In this document: piece by piece, positions 15,838 to 24,249 of the stretch | Numbering within the stretch: the first letter of the stretch is position 1 | Layout of the letters: the number at the start of each line of letters is the position of its first letter | From: CAYRHJ01 sp964424105 | GTDB lineage: Bacteria; Planctomycetota; Phycisphaerae; UBA1845 | Direction of reading: 5' to 3' | Assembly: GCA_964424105.1 (NCBI GenBank) | Contig: CAYRHJ010000012.1 | Span: 1-27,131, forward strand | DNA: 27,131 bases | Position numbers and translations under genes: made by a program | Notes under the pieces: generated by a model | The model's database searches: none | The model's input: the letters and a program-made list of their open reading frames with translations, nothing else | What the model was told of the DNA's origin: nothing

Positions 15838-17214
15838 ATGAAACGATCACGGTTGATTATCGTCGGAATGGCCATGGGATCGAGTGTCCTGGGTTCGGGG
15901 TGCGTGGTCGGTCAGGCCCCCGGAAAGGGTCGATGCGTTCATCTTCGCGAGTCCTCCACGAATGCCGCATACAGCTTGTACCTGCCGTTGGGCTACGATG
16001 AAAGAATTCAAACCGGCACCGATCAGGAAAAATATCCGTTGGTCATGTCGTTTCACGGCATGAAACCGTTCGACACGTCGGGAAGCCAGATTCGCGAATG
16101 GCAGCAGGAGGCGGACCGATACGGATTCGTGGTGTGCGCACCGACGCTCCAAGTCTCCGCGCTGTTGGGGCCTTTGCCGTTAAGCAACCCCAACAACTCG
16201 AGCTTGAAACGTGACGAGCGGGCCATCGTCGCCATCATGGACGAATTGTATCGTACCGTCGACGTCGATCCCAATCGGGTTCTGTCAACGAGTTGGTCAT
16301 ACGGAGGTTACGTTGCCCATTACATGGCCAATCGATACCCCGAGCGATTCAGTTGCGTGGCCGTTCGGCAATCCAATTTCAACGCAAATCTTCTGGATCC
16401 GTCCAACGTGCCGCGATACCGCGACCACAAAATCGGGATCTTTTTTACCGAGAATGACTTCGCTATTTGCCGGCGCGAGTCACGGGCGGCTGCTGAGTGG
16501 TACGCGCAGAACGGTTTTGATCTGACGTATGCGGTTTTCGAGAAAATGGGGCATGAACGGACGCCGAGCGTTGCGGCGGAGTTCTTCGCCCGAACGATCG
16601 GCGTGGAACCTAAATCGCCGCCGACCGAATTGGCTTCCTTGCAGGTGATTACCCTGCCCGCATCCGATTACGATTCGCGAGGCTCGTCAGGCAACAGATT
16701 TGTTCCGGCCTCGCCGGGCGGACCCGCCGACCCGTCCACCACGGAAGTCGCCCATTCCGCAGCCGACTTCACCGGCTCGGGACGAATCGGCGAATCGATC
16801 GGCGCCGCTTCGATTCCGCGAATCGCGATCACGCCGCGCGGATCGACACCTGACCCGTCGCCTCCGATACAGGGCGCCTCGCTTCGGAATCAGCCGGTTC
16901 CTGATCAAAAAATCGCAGATCAGAAACCATCTTTGACGGATGCTCGCATTCGTATTCGGGTCAGCTCCAGTGTGGGCGTGTCGCCGATGATGGTGAGTTA
17001 TTCGGCCCTGCTGCCCGACCATCTCACCAAGGGCGCTTCGCTCTTGTGGCTGGACAACGGCATTCCGATTTCCAACGGTCTGAACGGGCAAAAGGTCTTT
17101 CGAGAGCCAGGCGACCACACCCTTGAGGTGCAGATTACAACACCGGACGGAAGCAGGTACGTGACTTCGCGCACACTCACCGTGCTGCGTCCGGGGGCGG
17201 AGAAGGGGAAATGA
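15838..17214 (+). CDS. Lipoprotein alpha/beta hydrolase (feruloyl-esterase/PHB-depolymerase-like) with a C-terminal PKD-like domain
   Basis: A 458-aa protein with lipoprotein signal MKRSRLIIVGMAMGSSVLGSGC (lipobox GSGC, Cys22). Residues 44-250 form an alpha/beta-hydrolase core of the LpqC/esterase type. YSLYLPLGYD and YPLVMSFHGM (oxyanion strand) come first, then DVDPNRVLSTSWSYGGYVAH with the candidate nucleophile Ser154, candidate acid Asp207 (FTENDFAI) and candidate His239 (KMGHERTP). The nucleophile elbow is SWSYG, with Ser in place of the first Gly of GxSxG. A low-complexity Ser/Pro linker follows. The last 80 residues (IRIRVSSSVGVSPMMVSYSA...GDHTLEVQITTPDGSRY) resemble a PKD/Ig-like fold. 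The substrate is unknown. An in-frame ATG at 15811 is an alternative start. The 3' end overlaps yidD by ATGA. Confidence 0.78.
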   Translation: MKRSRLIIVGMAMGSSVLGSGCVVGQAPGKGRCVHLRESSTNAAYSLYLPLGYDERIQTGTDQEKYPLVMSFHGMKPFDTSGSQIREWQQEADRYGFVVCAPTLQVSALLGPLPLSNPNNSSLKRDERAIVAIMDELYRTVDVDPNRVLSTSWSYGGYVAHYMANRYPERFSCVAVRQSNFNANLLDPSNVPRYRDHKIGIFFTENDFAICRRESRAAAEWYAQNGFDLTYAVFEKMGHERTPSVAAEFFARTIGVEPKSPPTELASLQVITLPASDYDSRGSSGNRFVPASPGGPADPSTTEVAHSAADFTGSGRIGESIGAASIPRIAITPRGSTPDPSPPIQGASLRNQPVPDQKIADQKPSLTDARIRIRVSSSVGVSPMMVSYSALLPDHLTKGASLLWLDNGIPISNGLNGQKVFREPGDHTLEVQITTPDGSRYVTSRTLTVLRPGAEKGK

Positions 17215-17537
17215 AGCCAGGTTCAGGTCGTCATGCGGCGTTGACGCTCGACCTCCAACCCATTGATTTGTTCCGTTTTAACTTCCGCACGGTGATTCGT
17301 GGTCTTGCGCGCATCGCCGTTTGGTGCATGGTTGTCATCATCATGTTGTATCAAGCCCTGGTTCGACCGTTCCTGGTTGGTTCGTGCAAGTTTCACCCCT
17401 CGTGCAGCGAGTATGCCCTGGAAGCCATCACCGCCCATGGCCCCGTGCGCGGCGGGCTGCTGGCCATTCGACGACTGGCCCGCTGCCACCCCTTCGCTGC
17501 TGGGGGCCTGGATACCGTTCCACGTCGTATCGATTGA
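17211..17537 (+). CDS. yidD: Membrane protein insertion efficiency factor YidD
   Basis: A 108-aa protein with the YidD signature: an amphipathic or hydrophobic N-terminal helix (IAVWCMVVIIMLYQALVRPF), then KFHPSCSEYALEAITAHGPV, GGLLAIRRLARCHPF and GGLDTVP. The three conserved Cys (CKFHPSC, RCHPF) are present. YidD lies at the inner face of the plasma membrane and assists YidC-dependent membrane-protein insertion. It is usually about 70-90 aa and sits between rnpA and yidC. Here it has an N-terminal extension of roughly 30 residues and is coupled by ATGA (17211-17214) to a lipoprotein hydrolase gene instead. GGAG and GGGGAA purine runs lie just upstream of the start. Confidence 0.93.
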   Translation: MKPGSGRHAALTLDLQPIDLFRFNFRTVIRGLARIAVWCMVVIIMLYQALVRPFLVGSCKFHPSCSEYALEAITAHGPVRGGLLAIRRLARCHPFAAGGLDTVPRRID

Positions 17538-17563
17538 TTCCCCTTGACCGTTCACCTATTTCT

Positions 17564-17626
17564 TTCCAATTCGCGCCCGCCACGTTCCAACCCGCGCCCG
17601 CCGCTTTCCAATTCGCGCCCGACCAC
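17564..17626 (+). repeat. 21-bp tandem repeat, three copies
   Basis: Units at 17564-17584, 17585-17605 and 17606-17626 begin ttccaa(tt/cc)cgcgcccg. A fourth unit starts with ttcc and runs into the family A palindrome. The words resemble the cccgcgaccaa spacer seen before family C copies at 6193 and 22056. It lies between the convergent yidD and sppA. Confidence 0.8.
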
Positions 17627-17629
17627 TTC

Positions 17630-17659
17630 CGTCATTCCGGCGAACGCCGGAATCCAGAA
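17630..17659 (+). repeat. Family A palindromic repeat (30 nt)
   Basis: This is identical over 30 nt to 25251-25280; its core attccggc-gaac-gccggaat is an 8-bp perfect stem. Placed between convergent genes, it could form a hairpin in both transcripts, but no T-run follows. Confidence 0.85.
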
Positions 17660-17725
17660 CGTCATTCATAGCCGCCCGTTTGCGAACGCGTAGCGGGCCC
17701 CCGACAATTGAAAGAACCTGCGTCA

Positions 17726-19621
17726 CTACCTGCCCAACGGCTGATACGTGCTGCGACCGAGGGGCGGCAGTACCGCGGGATGCTCAATTCCGCCGCCCCA
17801 CCCGCTGATCGCGCGGGGGTCAAACAGATTGGGCACCGCCATCCAGCACAGCGGCTTGACCGATTGCGAAAAGATTCGGACCTGCTCCTCAAATGAGATC
17901 GGTTGAATCGAGACAAGGTCTTTCTGATAGGCCGCCAAAATCGTATCGACACCCATCATGCCCACGCTTTCAAAAATGTCGCCCAAGCTCCCAGGCCGAG
18001 GGTAATGCACAATTTTCAATTCAGCGCTCGTCGGGATGTTCGCCATGGCCCGTGCGGACTCAATGGCGTCGTTCAGACCGCCCAATTCATCCACCAGTCC
18101 CAAGTCCAGCGCCTGCCGGCCCGTGTAAATGCGACCCTCCGCGATCTTTCGAACTTCCGCGGCTGGAATCTTCCGCGTCGTCGCCACCCGATCGATGAAC
18201 ACGGCGTAAAAATCATCCATGTATTGTTGAATGAATCCGCGATCTTCGTTGGAAAGCGTCCGGTGGGGCGCACCCAGCAAAGCGCGGGATCCGCGATTCA
18301 TCGGCACCATTTCATAATCCATGCGATTGTACAGCGACCACGCCGACTGAAATATCCCCAAGACCCCGATCGAACCCGTGATGGTCGTGGGCTGGGCAAA
18401 AATGCGGGCGGCTGGACAAGCGATGTAGTAACCCCCCGAACCCGCCACCGAACCCATGCTCACCACCAGCGGCTTCTCATCACCCAGACGGCGGAGTTGT
18501 TGCCAGATCACGTCCGACGCGTATCCCGATCCGCCCGGTGAATCGACCCGCATGACCACAGCCTTGATGGACTTGTTCTTGCGAAGCTCATCGACCACTT
18601 TGACGAAATCATCCCGGCAGATGAGTTGCGATGAAAAACTCGCCCCCAGGTTAAAATCAACGATCGGACCACGAGCATGCAACACCGCGATCCTAGGCCC
18701 CACGTCTTTGCGGTCCTCCTCGGCCTTTTTCAGCTCCTCGTTCATCAGCTCGACGAGGTCCTGAATGGAATTGACCTTGGACAGGCTGCTTCGTTCATCG
18801 AGCTGTCGTTTCATCTTTTCGCGACGCAAGAGCTGATCCCGGTAGTCGTCCAAATAGGCGACCTTATCCACCAACCCGCGTTGCAGGGCTTGGTTCGCAT
18901 CAAACAGCGCGATGTCCACGGCGCTCGCGACGTCTTCCTCCGACATGCCCCGACGCGAGGCAATCATGCCCTTGTAGTCCCCAAACATGCCGTCCAGGAT
19001 GGCGCCGAATTCCTCCTTGAAGAACTGATCCGGCTCGCGGCGATTGATGAACCCCGGATATTTGTATCGACCACAGGTGATGACCTCGAATTCCAACCCC
19101 ACCATCTGGTAATAGCCCTGCATGAAAGGAAACAGCGAACCGACTCCCGGAATCATCAGCGACCCGGTAGGCGCGATGGTGATCTCGTCGGCGGAGCAGG
19201 CCAACAGGTACGATTGCGGCGTTCCGCTGTTCAGAAACGCCATCACCTTCTTGCCAGACGTTTTCAGGCGGTCCAGTCCGCCGCGAAGCTCCTCAACGTC
19301 CGCCAATGACAGAACCGCCGGCCCCAGGTCGAACAGGACGCCGCCCACCTTGTCATCCTTCGACCATTTGTCCAGTAGTTCCAATATGTCTTGCAAGGTC
19401 TTGGTCCGCCCCGGAAAAGGCAGGTTAATCATACGAGCCGGCACCACGTATTCATCGATCCGCAACTCCGCCAATCGCTGAATCGGGCTTTCCGTGGCCG
19501 GCGCATCCTTGGCGGATTCGGCAGACTGATCTTCCGAGCGTCCGTCGCCGGGCTGATTGGCCCACGCGGGCACACACAGAGTCAACGACAGCATCCACAT
19601 CCAACGTTTCGATGTTTTCAT
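17726..19621 (-). CDS. sppA: Signal peptide peptidase SppA, 67-kDa type (peptidase S49)
   Basis: A 631-aa protein with two S49 domains, like E. coli SppA (618 aa). The N-terminal domain (about 80-290) contains the catalytic Lys candidate Lys187 in CGRYKYPGF. The C-terminal domain (about 310-560) contains VVMRVDSPGGSG and the nucleophile Ser395 in SVAGSGGYYIACPA, followed by TTITGSIGV. SppA degrades remnant signal peptides at the periplasmic face. The N-terminus (SKRWMWMLSLTLCVPAWA) is a signal peptide or anchor. ATG 19621 is preceded by GGAAGG at about 8 nt. The upstream minus-strand gene ends 46 bp before it, so the two are probably co-transcribed. Confidence 0.93.
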   Translation of the reverse strand: MKTSKRWMWMLSLTLCVPAWANQPGDGRSEDQSAESAKDAPATESPIQRLAELRIDEYVVPARMINLPFPGRTKTLQDILELLDKWSKDDKVGGVLFDLGPAVLSLADVEELRGGLDRLKTSGKKVMAFLNSGTPQSYLLACSADEITIAPTGSLMIPGVGSLFPFMQGYYQMVGLEFEVITCGRYKYPGFINRREPDQFFKEEFGAILDGMFGDYKGMIASRRGMSEEDVASAVDIALFDANQALQRGLVDKVAYLDDYRDQLLRREKMKRQLDERSSLSKVNSIQDLVELMNEELKKAEEDRKDVGPRIAVLHARGPIVDFNLGASFSSQLICRDDFVKVVDELRKNKSIKAVVMRVDSPGGSGYASDVIWQQLRRLGDEKPLVVSMGSVAGSGGYYIACPAARIFAQPTTITGSIGVLGIFQSAWSLYNRMDYEMVPMNRGSRALLGAPHRTLSNEDRGFIQQYMDDFYAVFIDRVATTRKIPAAEVRKIAEGRIYTGRQALDLGLVDELGGLNDAIESARAMANIPTSAELKIVHYPRPGSLGDIFESVGMMGVDTILAAYQKDLVSIQPISFEEQVRIFSQSVKPLCWMAVPNLFDPRAISGWGGGIEHPAVLPPLGRSTYQPLGR

Positions 19622-19667
19622 AGGTTTGTCCTTCCAAATCGACTTGTGCGTCGGCGCACCTCGTCGA

Positions 19668-21986
19668 TCAGTTCGAATCCTCTTCTGTTCCCCCGGACGT
19701 CGATTTCGACCCGGTCTCGTCTTCGCCTTCTACACGATGAAGGAGACCGTCCTGGTCGATGTATAGCTTGTCGAGATGTTCGAGCGTTCCCGCTGCCAAT
19801 CCCAGGCTCCAGGAATCCTTCCGCCAATCCACGACGAACAATTCATCGTCTATCTGAACTTCGAATTCCTCGTTTTCATCCTCGTCGGCCTCTTGTTTGT
19901 CACCATCCTTCGAAGAAAGTATGCCCTTGAAGAAATCCGACCATTGGCGTTTGGCGGACAGTTCCAGCTTGAGCAATTCCGGGTGCCCCGCAAAATCAAC
20001 GTACCCGTCCAGTTCCCTCAACTCCGCCGGCCAGCGCCCGTAGTCCTTCTGAAACAGCTTGCAATGATGATAAAACAATTCCAGTCGTTGGGCCGCCAGC
20101 CGCTCGCGTGCCAAGTCGCTACCGCTCGCCGAGCCGCCCGTCGCCATCACCACCATCGCCGGCAACGCCACCACGCCCACAGGGATCGGCCCCGTATGAT
20201 TGACTCCCATGCCGGAATACGACAAGTCGATCTCAACCCGGCCATCTGTCAAATGATCGCTGATTTCATCAGCTCGAGGAAGCAGGACGTCTCGAACGGT
20301 GGCGCTGAGCGTCAGGTTCAAATACGGATGAAAATGCTCGTAAACGCGCTTCCAATGAATCCACGCTTCACCGTATTTCTTCCCGTCAGCCGGTACAAAA
20401 AGACGGTCGGTGTTCCGCGCGAACCGGGTCCAGCGCTCCACCATCGATTCCGGCGTGGTGCTGGTCCAAGCCGTCACCACGAAATGGCGCTCGCGGCCTT
20501 GGGCGTCGTTCTCCAGCGTCGTGAAAATGACCGGACGCATGACAAACGGCATCATCATGCCCGGCATCATCCCTGCACCATCTCGCCAGAAAACGGGCCG
20601 GCCGGCGACTTCCGCGTCGTGCCAAGGCTCGGGTTGCTCCCGCTCGCGATGTTCCCGGTTGGATTTCTCCGTGGCTACACGAATCGCCTCGATCAGGTCG
20701 GCGGGACTCTTGGTCCGCATCTGAACCACGAAATCCGGGACCGGCAAAAACCCCGTGCCCGGCAGAATGGTCAGGCTGATCGCGCCCGCCGCTTCACGAG
20801 AGATTGGCCCGGGTACCATCTCGCCCATCATGGACATTTGACCGGACGCATCTACCACCATCTGCGGCCCAAAGCCCGCCAGCCCGTCCAACATGCCCGC
20901 CGCACCCATGGGCTGAACCGCGAACGCGAAGAATGCTTCTCGCGGAACGAAAAACGTCTGCTTGACCTTGTCGAGCAAGGCTTTGGCACCCATCCCGGAA
21001 AGCGGCGGCCAATGGGCACGAATGGACTCGGCCCAGTCGCCGGAATCATTAACAATCGCGGTGTAATCCACGTGGGTCACGATCTTGAACGATGAAAAGA
21101 CCGTCGCCCCGCTGTCACGTTCCGTGTCTTTCAGATTCAACCGGACGGCCAACAACGGAGCACCATCTTCTCCTTCCACGCCACCCGTGAAGATGGCGTC
21201 CGGCACGGATAAATGATCATGCGAAGCGATACATGACTGGCTCTTGCCGCTCGGCATCAGGTAGGCCAACGGCACATGGTTCAACGAAATGACAAACCCA
21301 CCGCCCACACCGGCCGGCTTCAGGGATAGCCCTTCAAGAAGGGCGACTTCCGAGTCGGCAGCGAGAACCGCCCGCAATCGCTCCTCGGCCTCCGCGATCG
21401 GCCAGCCGATCCGCATCGCCCATTGCAGCCGACCGCGCGTATCCGGGGCAAAAAGTGCAACCTGAATCGTGGTATCCGGCCAATCGCCGATTTGGGCGAC
21501 GATGCTCGCGGCTTCATCCAGATCAACGCCCTCGCTGGTCGATCGTCCTGCCTCGCGAAGCAGATTCCCGATGGCGTCAACAACGAAACCGCTGTTGGAT
21601 CGCTTGACTTCCATGATCAATCCTTGCATCGATGCGACGTGGAATTCGATTCGCGGTTTGATCAGATAGGCCGACGAGGTCGGCGTGGCTTGCGTTGTAA
21701 CTTGCGACTTTTCTTCCGGCGGGTGGTTGCTTTTATCCTCATCAAGCTCCCCGAATACGACGTTCCGCTCCTGACCGATCGCGACGGGCGAATAGAACGC
21801 CGTCAAGACACCAAGCGCCGTCAAGACACCAAACACCGTCAAGGCACCAAGCGCCCTCAAGCCACAAAGCGCCCTCAAGCCACAAAGCGCCGTCGAGGCA
21901 CCAAGCGCCGTCGAGGTACCAAGCGCCCTCAAGGCACCAAGCGCCGTCAACGACATCACAAGGCGATTCTTCATCCGAAATCCCAT
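19668..21986 (-). CDS. Secreted protein of unknown function with a tandem-repeat signal peptide
   Basis: A 772-aa protein. After MGFRMKNRLVMS, the N-terminus consists of eight to nine 6-residue units of (L/S)(T/R)A(L/F)(G/C)(A/V/G/T). These give a hydrophobic stretch of about 50 residues before the possible cleavage region SPVAIGQE, far longer than a usual signal peptide. The mature part has no domain I recognise. It contains Met/Gly-rich runs (AGMMPGMMMPFVMRP), a segment AQRLELFYHHCKLFQKDYGRWP like those in pseudopilin-related planctomycete proteins, and an acidic tail. Its position between a DUF3352-like gene and sppA on the same strand suggests an envelope role. ATG 21986 has AGGA about 8 nt upstream; ATG 21974 is an alternative. 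Codon content elsewhere is normal for the window. Confidence 0.72.
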   Translation of the reverse strand: MGFRMKNRLVMSLTALGALRALGTSTALGASTALCGLRALCGLRALGALTVFGVLTALGVLTAFYSPVAIGQERNVVFGELDEDKSNHPPEEKSQVTTQATPTSSAYLIKPRIEFHVASMQGLIMEVKRSNSGFVVDAIGNLLREAGRSTSEGVDLDEAASIVAQIGDWPDTTIQVALFAPDTRGRLQWAMRIGWPIAEAEERLRAVLAADSEVALLEGLSLKPAGVGGGFVISLNHVPLAYLMPSGKSQSCIASHDHLSVPDAIFTGGVEGEDGAPLLAVRLNLKDTERDSGATVFSSFKIVTHVDYTAIVNDSGDWAESIRAHWPPLSGMGAKALLDKVKQTFFVPREAFFAFAVQPMGAAGMLDGLAGFGPQMVVDASGQMSMMGEMVPGPISREAAGAISLTILPGTGFLPVPDFVVQMRTKSPADLIEAIRVATEKSNREHREREQPEPWHDAEVAGRPVFWRDGAGMMPGMMMPFVMRPVIFTTLENDAQGRERHFVVTAWTSTTPESMVERWTRFARNTDRLFVPADGKKYGEAWIHWKRVYEHFHPYLNLTLSATVRDVLLPRADEISDHLTDGRVEIDLSYSGMGVNHTGPIPVGVVALPAMVVMATGGSASGSDLARERLAAQRLELFYHHCKLFQKDYGRWPAELRELDGYVDFAGHPELLKLELSAKRQWSDFFKGILSSKDGDKQEADEDENEEFEVQIDDELFVVDWRKDSWSLGLAAGTLEHLDKLYIDQDGLLHRVEGEDETGSKSTSGGTEEDSN
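21799..21950 (-). repeat. 18-bp in-frame tandem repeat in a signal-peptide coding region
   Basis: About 8.5 units of 18 bp lie inside the 772-aa gene. On the plus strand a unit is close to gccgtcaagacaccaagc, with point differences between copies. Each unit adds six hydrophobic or small residues (for example LTALGV, LRALCG, STALGA). Because 18 is a multiple of 3, copy-number change would lengthen or shorten the hydrophobic core without breaking the frame. Confidence 0.9.
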
Positions 21987-22055
21987 GGCTTTTCCTGCTT
22001 CCCTTCAACTCCCCGTTTCCGCAACCGCTTCTTCCCAACCCGCGACCAAGTCTTT

Positions 22056-22165
22056 TACGAGCCGCGAGCGCAAAGCGAGCGGTCCCCCGCATCCGTCATT
22101 CCGGCGAACGCTCGATGACCCGCATGGGTGGCCCACCTCCTTTGGAGGTGGGGGAGCCGATGATG
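22056..22165 (+). repeat. Composite of repeat families C, A and B
   Basis: The 258-bp spacer 21987-22244 between two minus-strand genes contains family C (22056-22088, identical to 6193-6225) and the left part of family A (22094-22110, shared with 25251 onward). Family B follows (22126-22165, identical to 15310-15349). No gene is present. Confidence 0.85.
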
Positions 22166-22244
22166 TCCGTTCCCCATCATGCCCGTGTTTCACCCACCCC
22201 TTTACGAGCCCCGACGGGCATCGATTCACTCCCTTGGAGTGTCC

Positions 22245-24020
22245 TCAATCCTCATCGACTGCCGCTGCTTCCTCCACTTGCGGTGCCCCAGCCATGGCAC
22301 CTCCCATCATCATCATGGCCACATTCTTGCCGTAAACAATCAACTCCGTCGGCGCAAGAACATCAAGCTGCACCCAGCCATCCCCACCGGTACCGCACAC
22401 AGCCAGCGGGGCGCCGATGATCATCTCCGGAATCGGTGGACTCTCCTCGCCCAATGCCTTGGCTACGCCCTTGACAAACGACACGATGTGATCGACGGCG
22501 ATATAGACGACCGTGCCGCGATTCTGTGGTTGCAGGCGACTGACCTTCTTGATGCCCGAATCGGAATCCAAAGACGTGTCGCTAGACTTTGCACGCTCCA
22601 TGAGATTTTTCGCGTGTGACGAGCCGCCAAGACACACCACGACCGTCTTCTCATCCAACGCGCCCGAACGAAAAACCAGCGCATCCTTGCCCAGCAACTT
22701 GGTGATCTTCTCGATGTCCTCCTCGTCCATCTCATCAGCTTTGGCCAGCCCGAACACGTCGAACTTCGTACGATCAATGGCCACGCCGTTGATTTCCTCA
22801 GCCTTGGCCTCATGAGTCAAGAACCCCATGGCCTTCTTGAAGTCTTCGTCCTCGACGCCCAGCCCCTTGACGGTCTCGATCAGCGTTGCAAACCGTTTCA
22901 GCCAATCCTGACTCCCAGTGGTGTCGATGATTGCGTTGACCGCGAACAATCCATCCGCACTGTCGGGCGATCCGGTCACCGAAACCCTCGCCCCACGAAT
23001 GCCGACGACGAGACTCACAACGTTGGACTTGATCTTCTCGATGTCCTCCGCCTCAATGCCCTTGACTTCCTTCAACATGCCGAAATAGGCATCCAGCGCT
23101 TTGACGCTCTCTTCCGTCTGCTTCGGGTCCACGAGCTGACCCGCCGCCACCAGGTATCCGTCCGCCGGCAAACCCGTCAGCAATGATTCCTTCGTCGTCA
23201 CCACCTTGGACTGCTTGGCCAATTCGCTATCCGGCTGAAGCGTCATCGCAAAGCGCAATCCCACGCCGCTCTTATCCAATGACAGGCCGACCGTCATGGA
23301 TTCAGCGCCGTCCAAAAACTTGTCGATTTGCGCCTTGGCGGCCTCAGCCTGCTCCGCTGGCTGGCCCATGAACATCAACGGCATAAATGAATTGATCTGC
23401 GGCCTGAACGTCTGGACCATCTTCTGCGCGTCCACCCAGATGACCAGGTCCTGATCATCCATCGTTCGGCTCTGATCCGCCGAAAGCCTTTGATCCATGC
23501 CCTTTTCGCACTTGGCCACAGACTCCGCCACCGAAGGAATCATGGACAGCGCCACACGATTTTCCCCCATGGCTGCCTGCATCGGTTGACCCTGCAAGGT
23601 CACCATCCACGCGCCGCCTTCCATGGCTGTCCCACCCATTGCCTCCAACAACTTCTTGGGATCGTCGGCAGGGATGATGATGGCGATCTTCGTCGGAATC
23701 TCAGCCGGAACCTCGAACGGCATGATGGCCACGACCATCGGTCCGTCGGCCTGCAATCCTTCGCCGATTCCGAAATGTTCCGCCAGCAATCCCCCAATGG
23801 TGTATTTCTGCGGCGGCTGCAAGAACATGTTCATCTGCAAGTCGGTGACCATCTGCTGAAAATCACCGTCCACGGCTTGAATGTTCGGGACATAGGCGAA
23901 CACCACAGCGTCGGCCGGAATCATCGACAGCGCCTTCTTCGCAGAGTCGCCAGCCAGCGCGCTCTGCGGCATGGTCAAGCCCGCGAGCAGCAGTCCCACC
24001 AACAAGGAATTACGTGTCAT
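22245..24020 (-). CDS. Secreted DUF3352-like protein of unknown function
   Basis: A 591-aa protein with a clear Sec signal peptide (MTRNSLLVGLLLAGLTMPQSALAG). The start of the mature part, SAKKALSMIPADAVVFAYVPNIQAVDGDFQQM, resembles DUF3352-type proteins, where a 'PADA..(Y/F)..' motif opens a repeated alpha/beta unit. Further similar sections (DGPMVVAIMPFEVPAEIPTKIAIIIPADDPKK; LPADGYLVAAGQLVDPKQTEESVK) suggest internal duplication. The protein ends with a Met/Gly/Ala-rich segment (VAMMMMGGAMAGAP) and an acidic tail. Function is unknown. ATG 24020 is preferred to the longer frame (to 24224) because AGGAG lies 9-10 nt upstream and the signal peptide begins there. The two genes downstream on the same strand may share its promoter, although a 258-bp repeat-filled gap follows. 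Confidence 0.75.
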   Translation of the reverse strand: MTRNSLLVGLLLAGLTMPQSALAGDSAKKALSMIPADAVVFAYVPNIQAVDGDFQQMVTDLQMNMFLQPPQKYTIGGLLAEHFGIGEGLQADGPMVVAIMPFEVPAEIPTKIAIIIPADDPKKLLEAMGGTAMEGGAWMVTLQGQPMQAAMGENRVALSMIPSVAESVAKCEKGMDQRLSADQSRTMDDQDLVIWVDAQKMVQTFRPQINSFMPLMFMGQPAEQAEAAKAQIDKFLDGAESMTVGLSLDKSGVGLRFAMTLQPDSELAKQSKVVTTKESLLTGLPADGYLVAAGQLVDPKQTEESVKALDAYFGMLKEVKGIEAEDIEKIKSNVVSLVVGIRGARVSVTGSPDSADGLFAVNAIIDTTGSQDWLKRFATLIETVKGLGVEDEDFKKAMGFLTHEAKAEEINGVAIDRTKFDVFGLAKADEMDEEDIEKITKLLGKDALVFRSGALDEKTVVVCLGGSSHAKNLMERAKSSDTSLDSDSGIKKVSRLQPQNRGTVVYIAVDHIVSFVKGVAKALGEESPPIPEMIIGAPLAVCGTGGDGWVQLDVLAPTELIVYGKNVAMMMMGGAMAGAPQVEEAAAVDED

Positions 24021-24079
24021 TCGAAACGCTCCTAATCTGTATGCAAAAACGGTTGATCCAATCTTGTTACGTCTTGCCC

Positions 24080-24109
24080 AGTATATCATCGCTCGTCGTA
24101 AGCGCCCAA
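24080..24109 (-). promoter_or_regulatory. Candidate sigma-70-type promoter for the DUF3352-like gene
   Basis: On the minus strand, TTGGGC (24104-24109) and TATACT (24080-24085) are spaced by 18 bp, about 60 nt upstream of ATG 24020. The match is reasonable for a housekeeping promoter, but planctomycete promoter rules are poorly defined. Confidence 0.4.
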
Positions 24110-24249
24110 CTCCTGTCGATCGCGCAACACCGCCCATCTGCGTTGCTCGATTTTGCGTTCCGGGAATTTCACTGTCTATCGACCTTCTTCGCGTCGCGGC
24201 TCCATCACTTTGCGGGTCTCGCAATCCCGCCCTGCCTCGTCCCGTCGAT

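Noticed and set aside
19776..21095. Long plus-strand open frame (439 codons) opposite the 772-aa gene
   Set aside because: It is antisense to a gene with a signal peptide and a good ribosome-binding site, and its translation is rich in Arg/His/Pro without any motif. It is a by-product of GC-rich codon use.
21799..21950. Tandem repeat as an assembly artefact
   Set aside because: Units differ from each other by point changes and the reading frame is preserved throughout, which an artefact would not readily produce. It is reported as a real feature, pending read-level confirmation.
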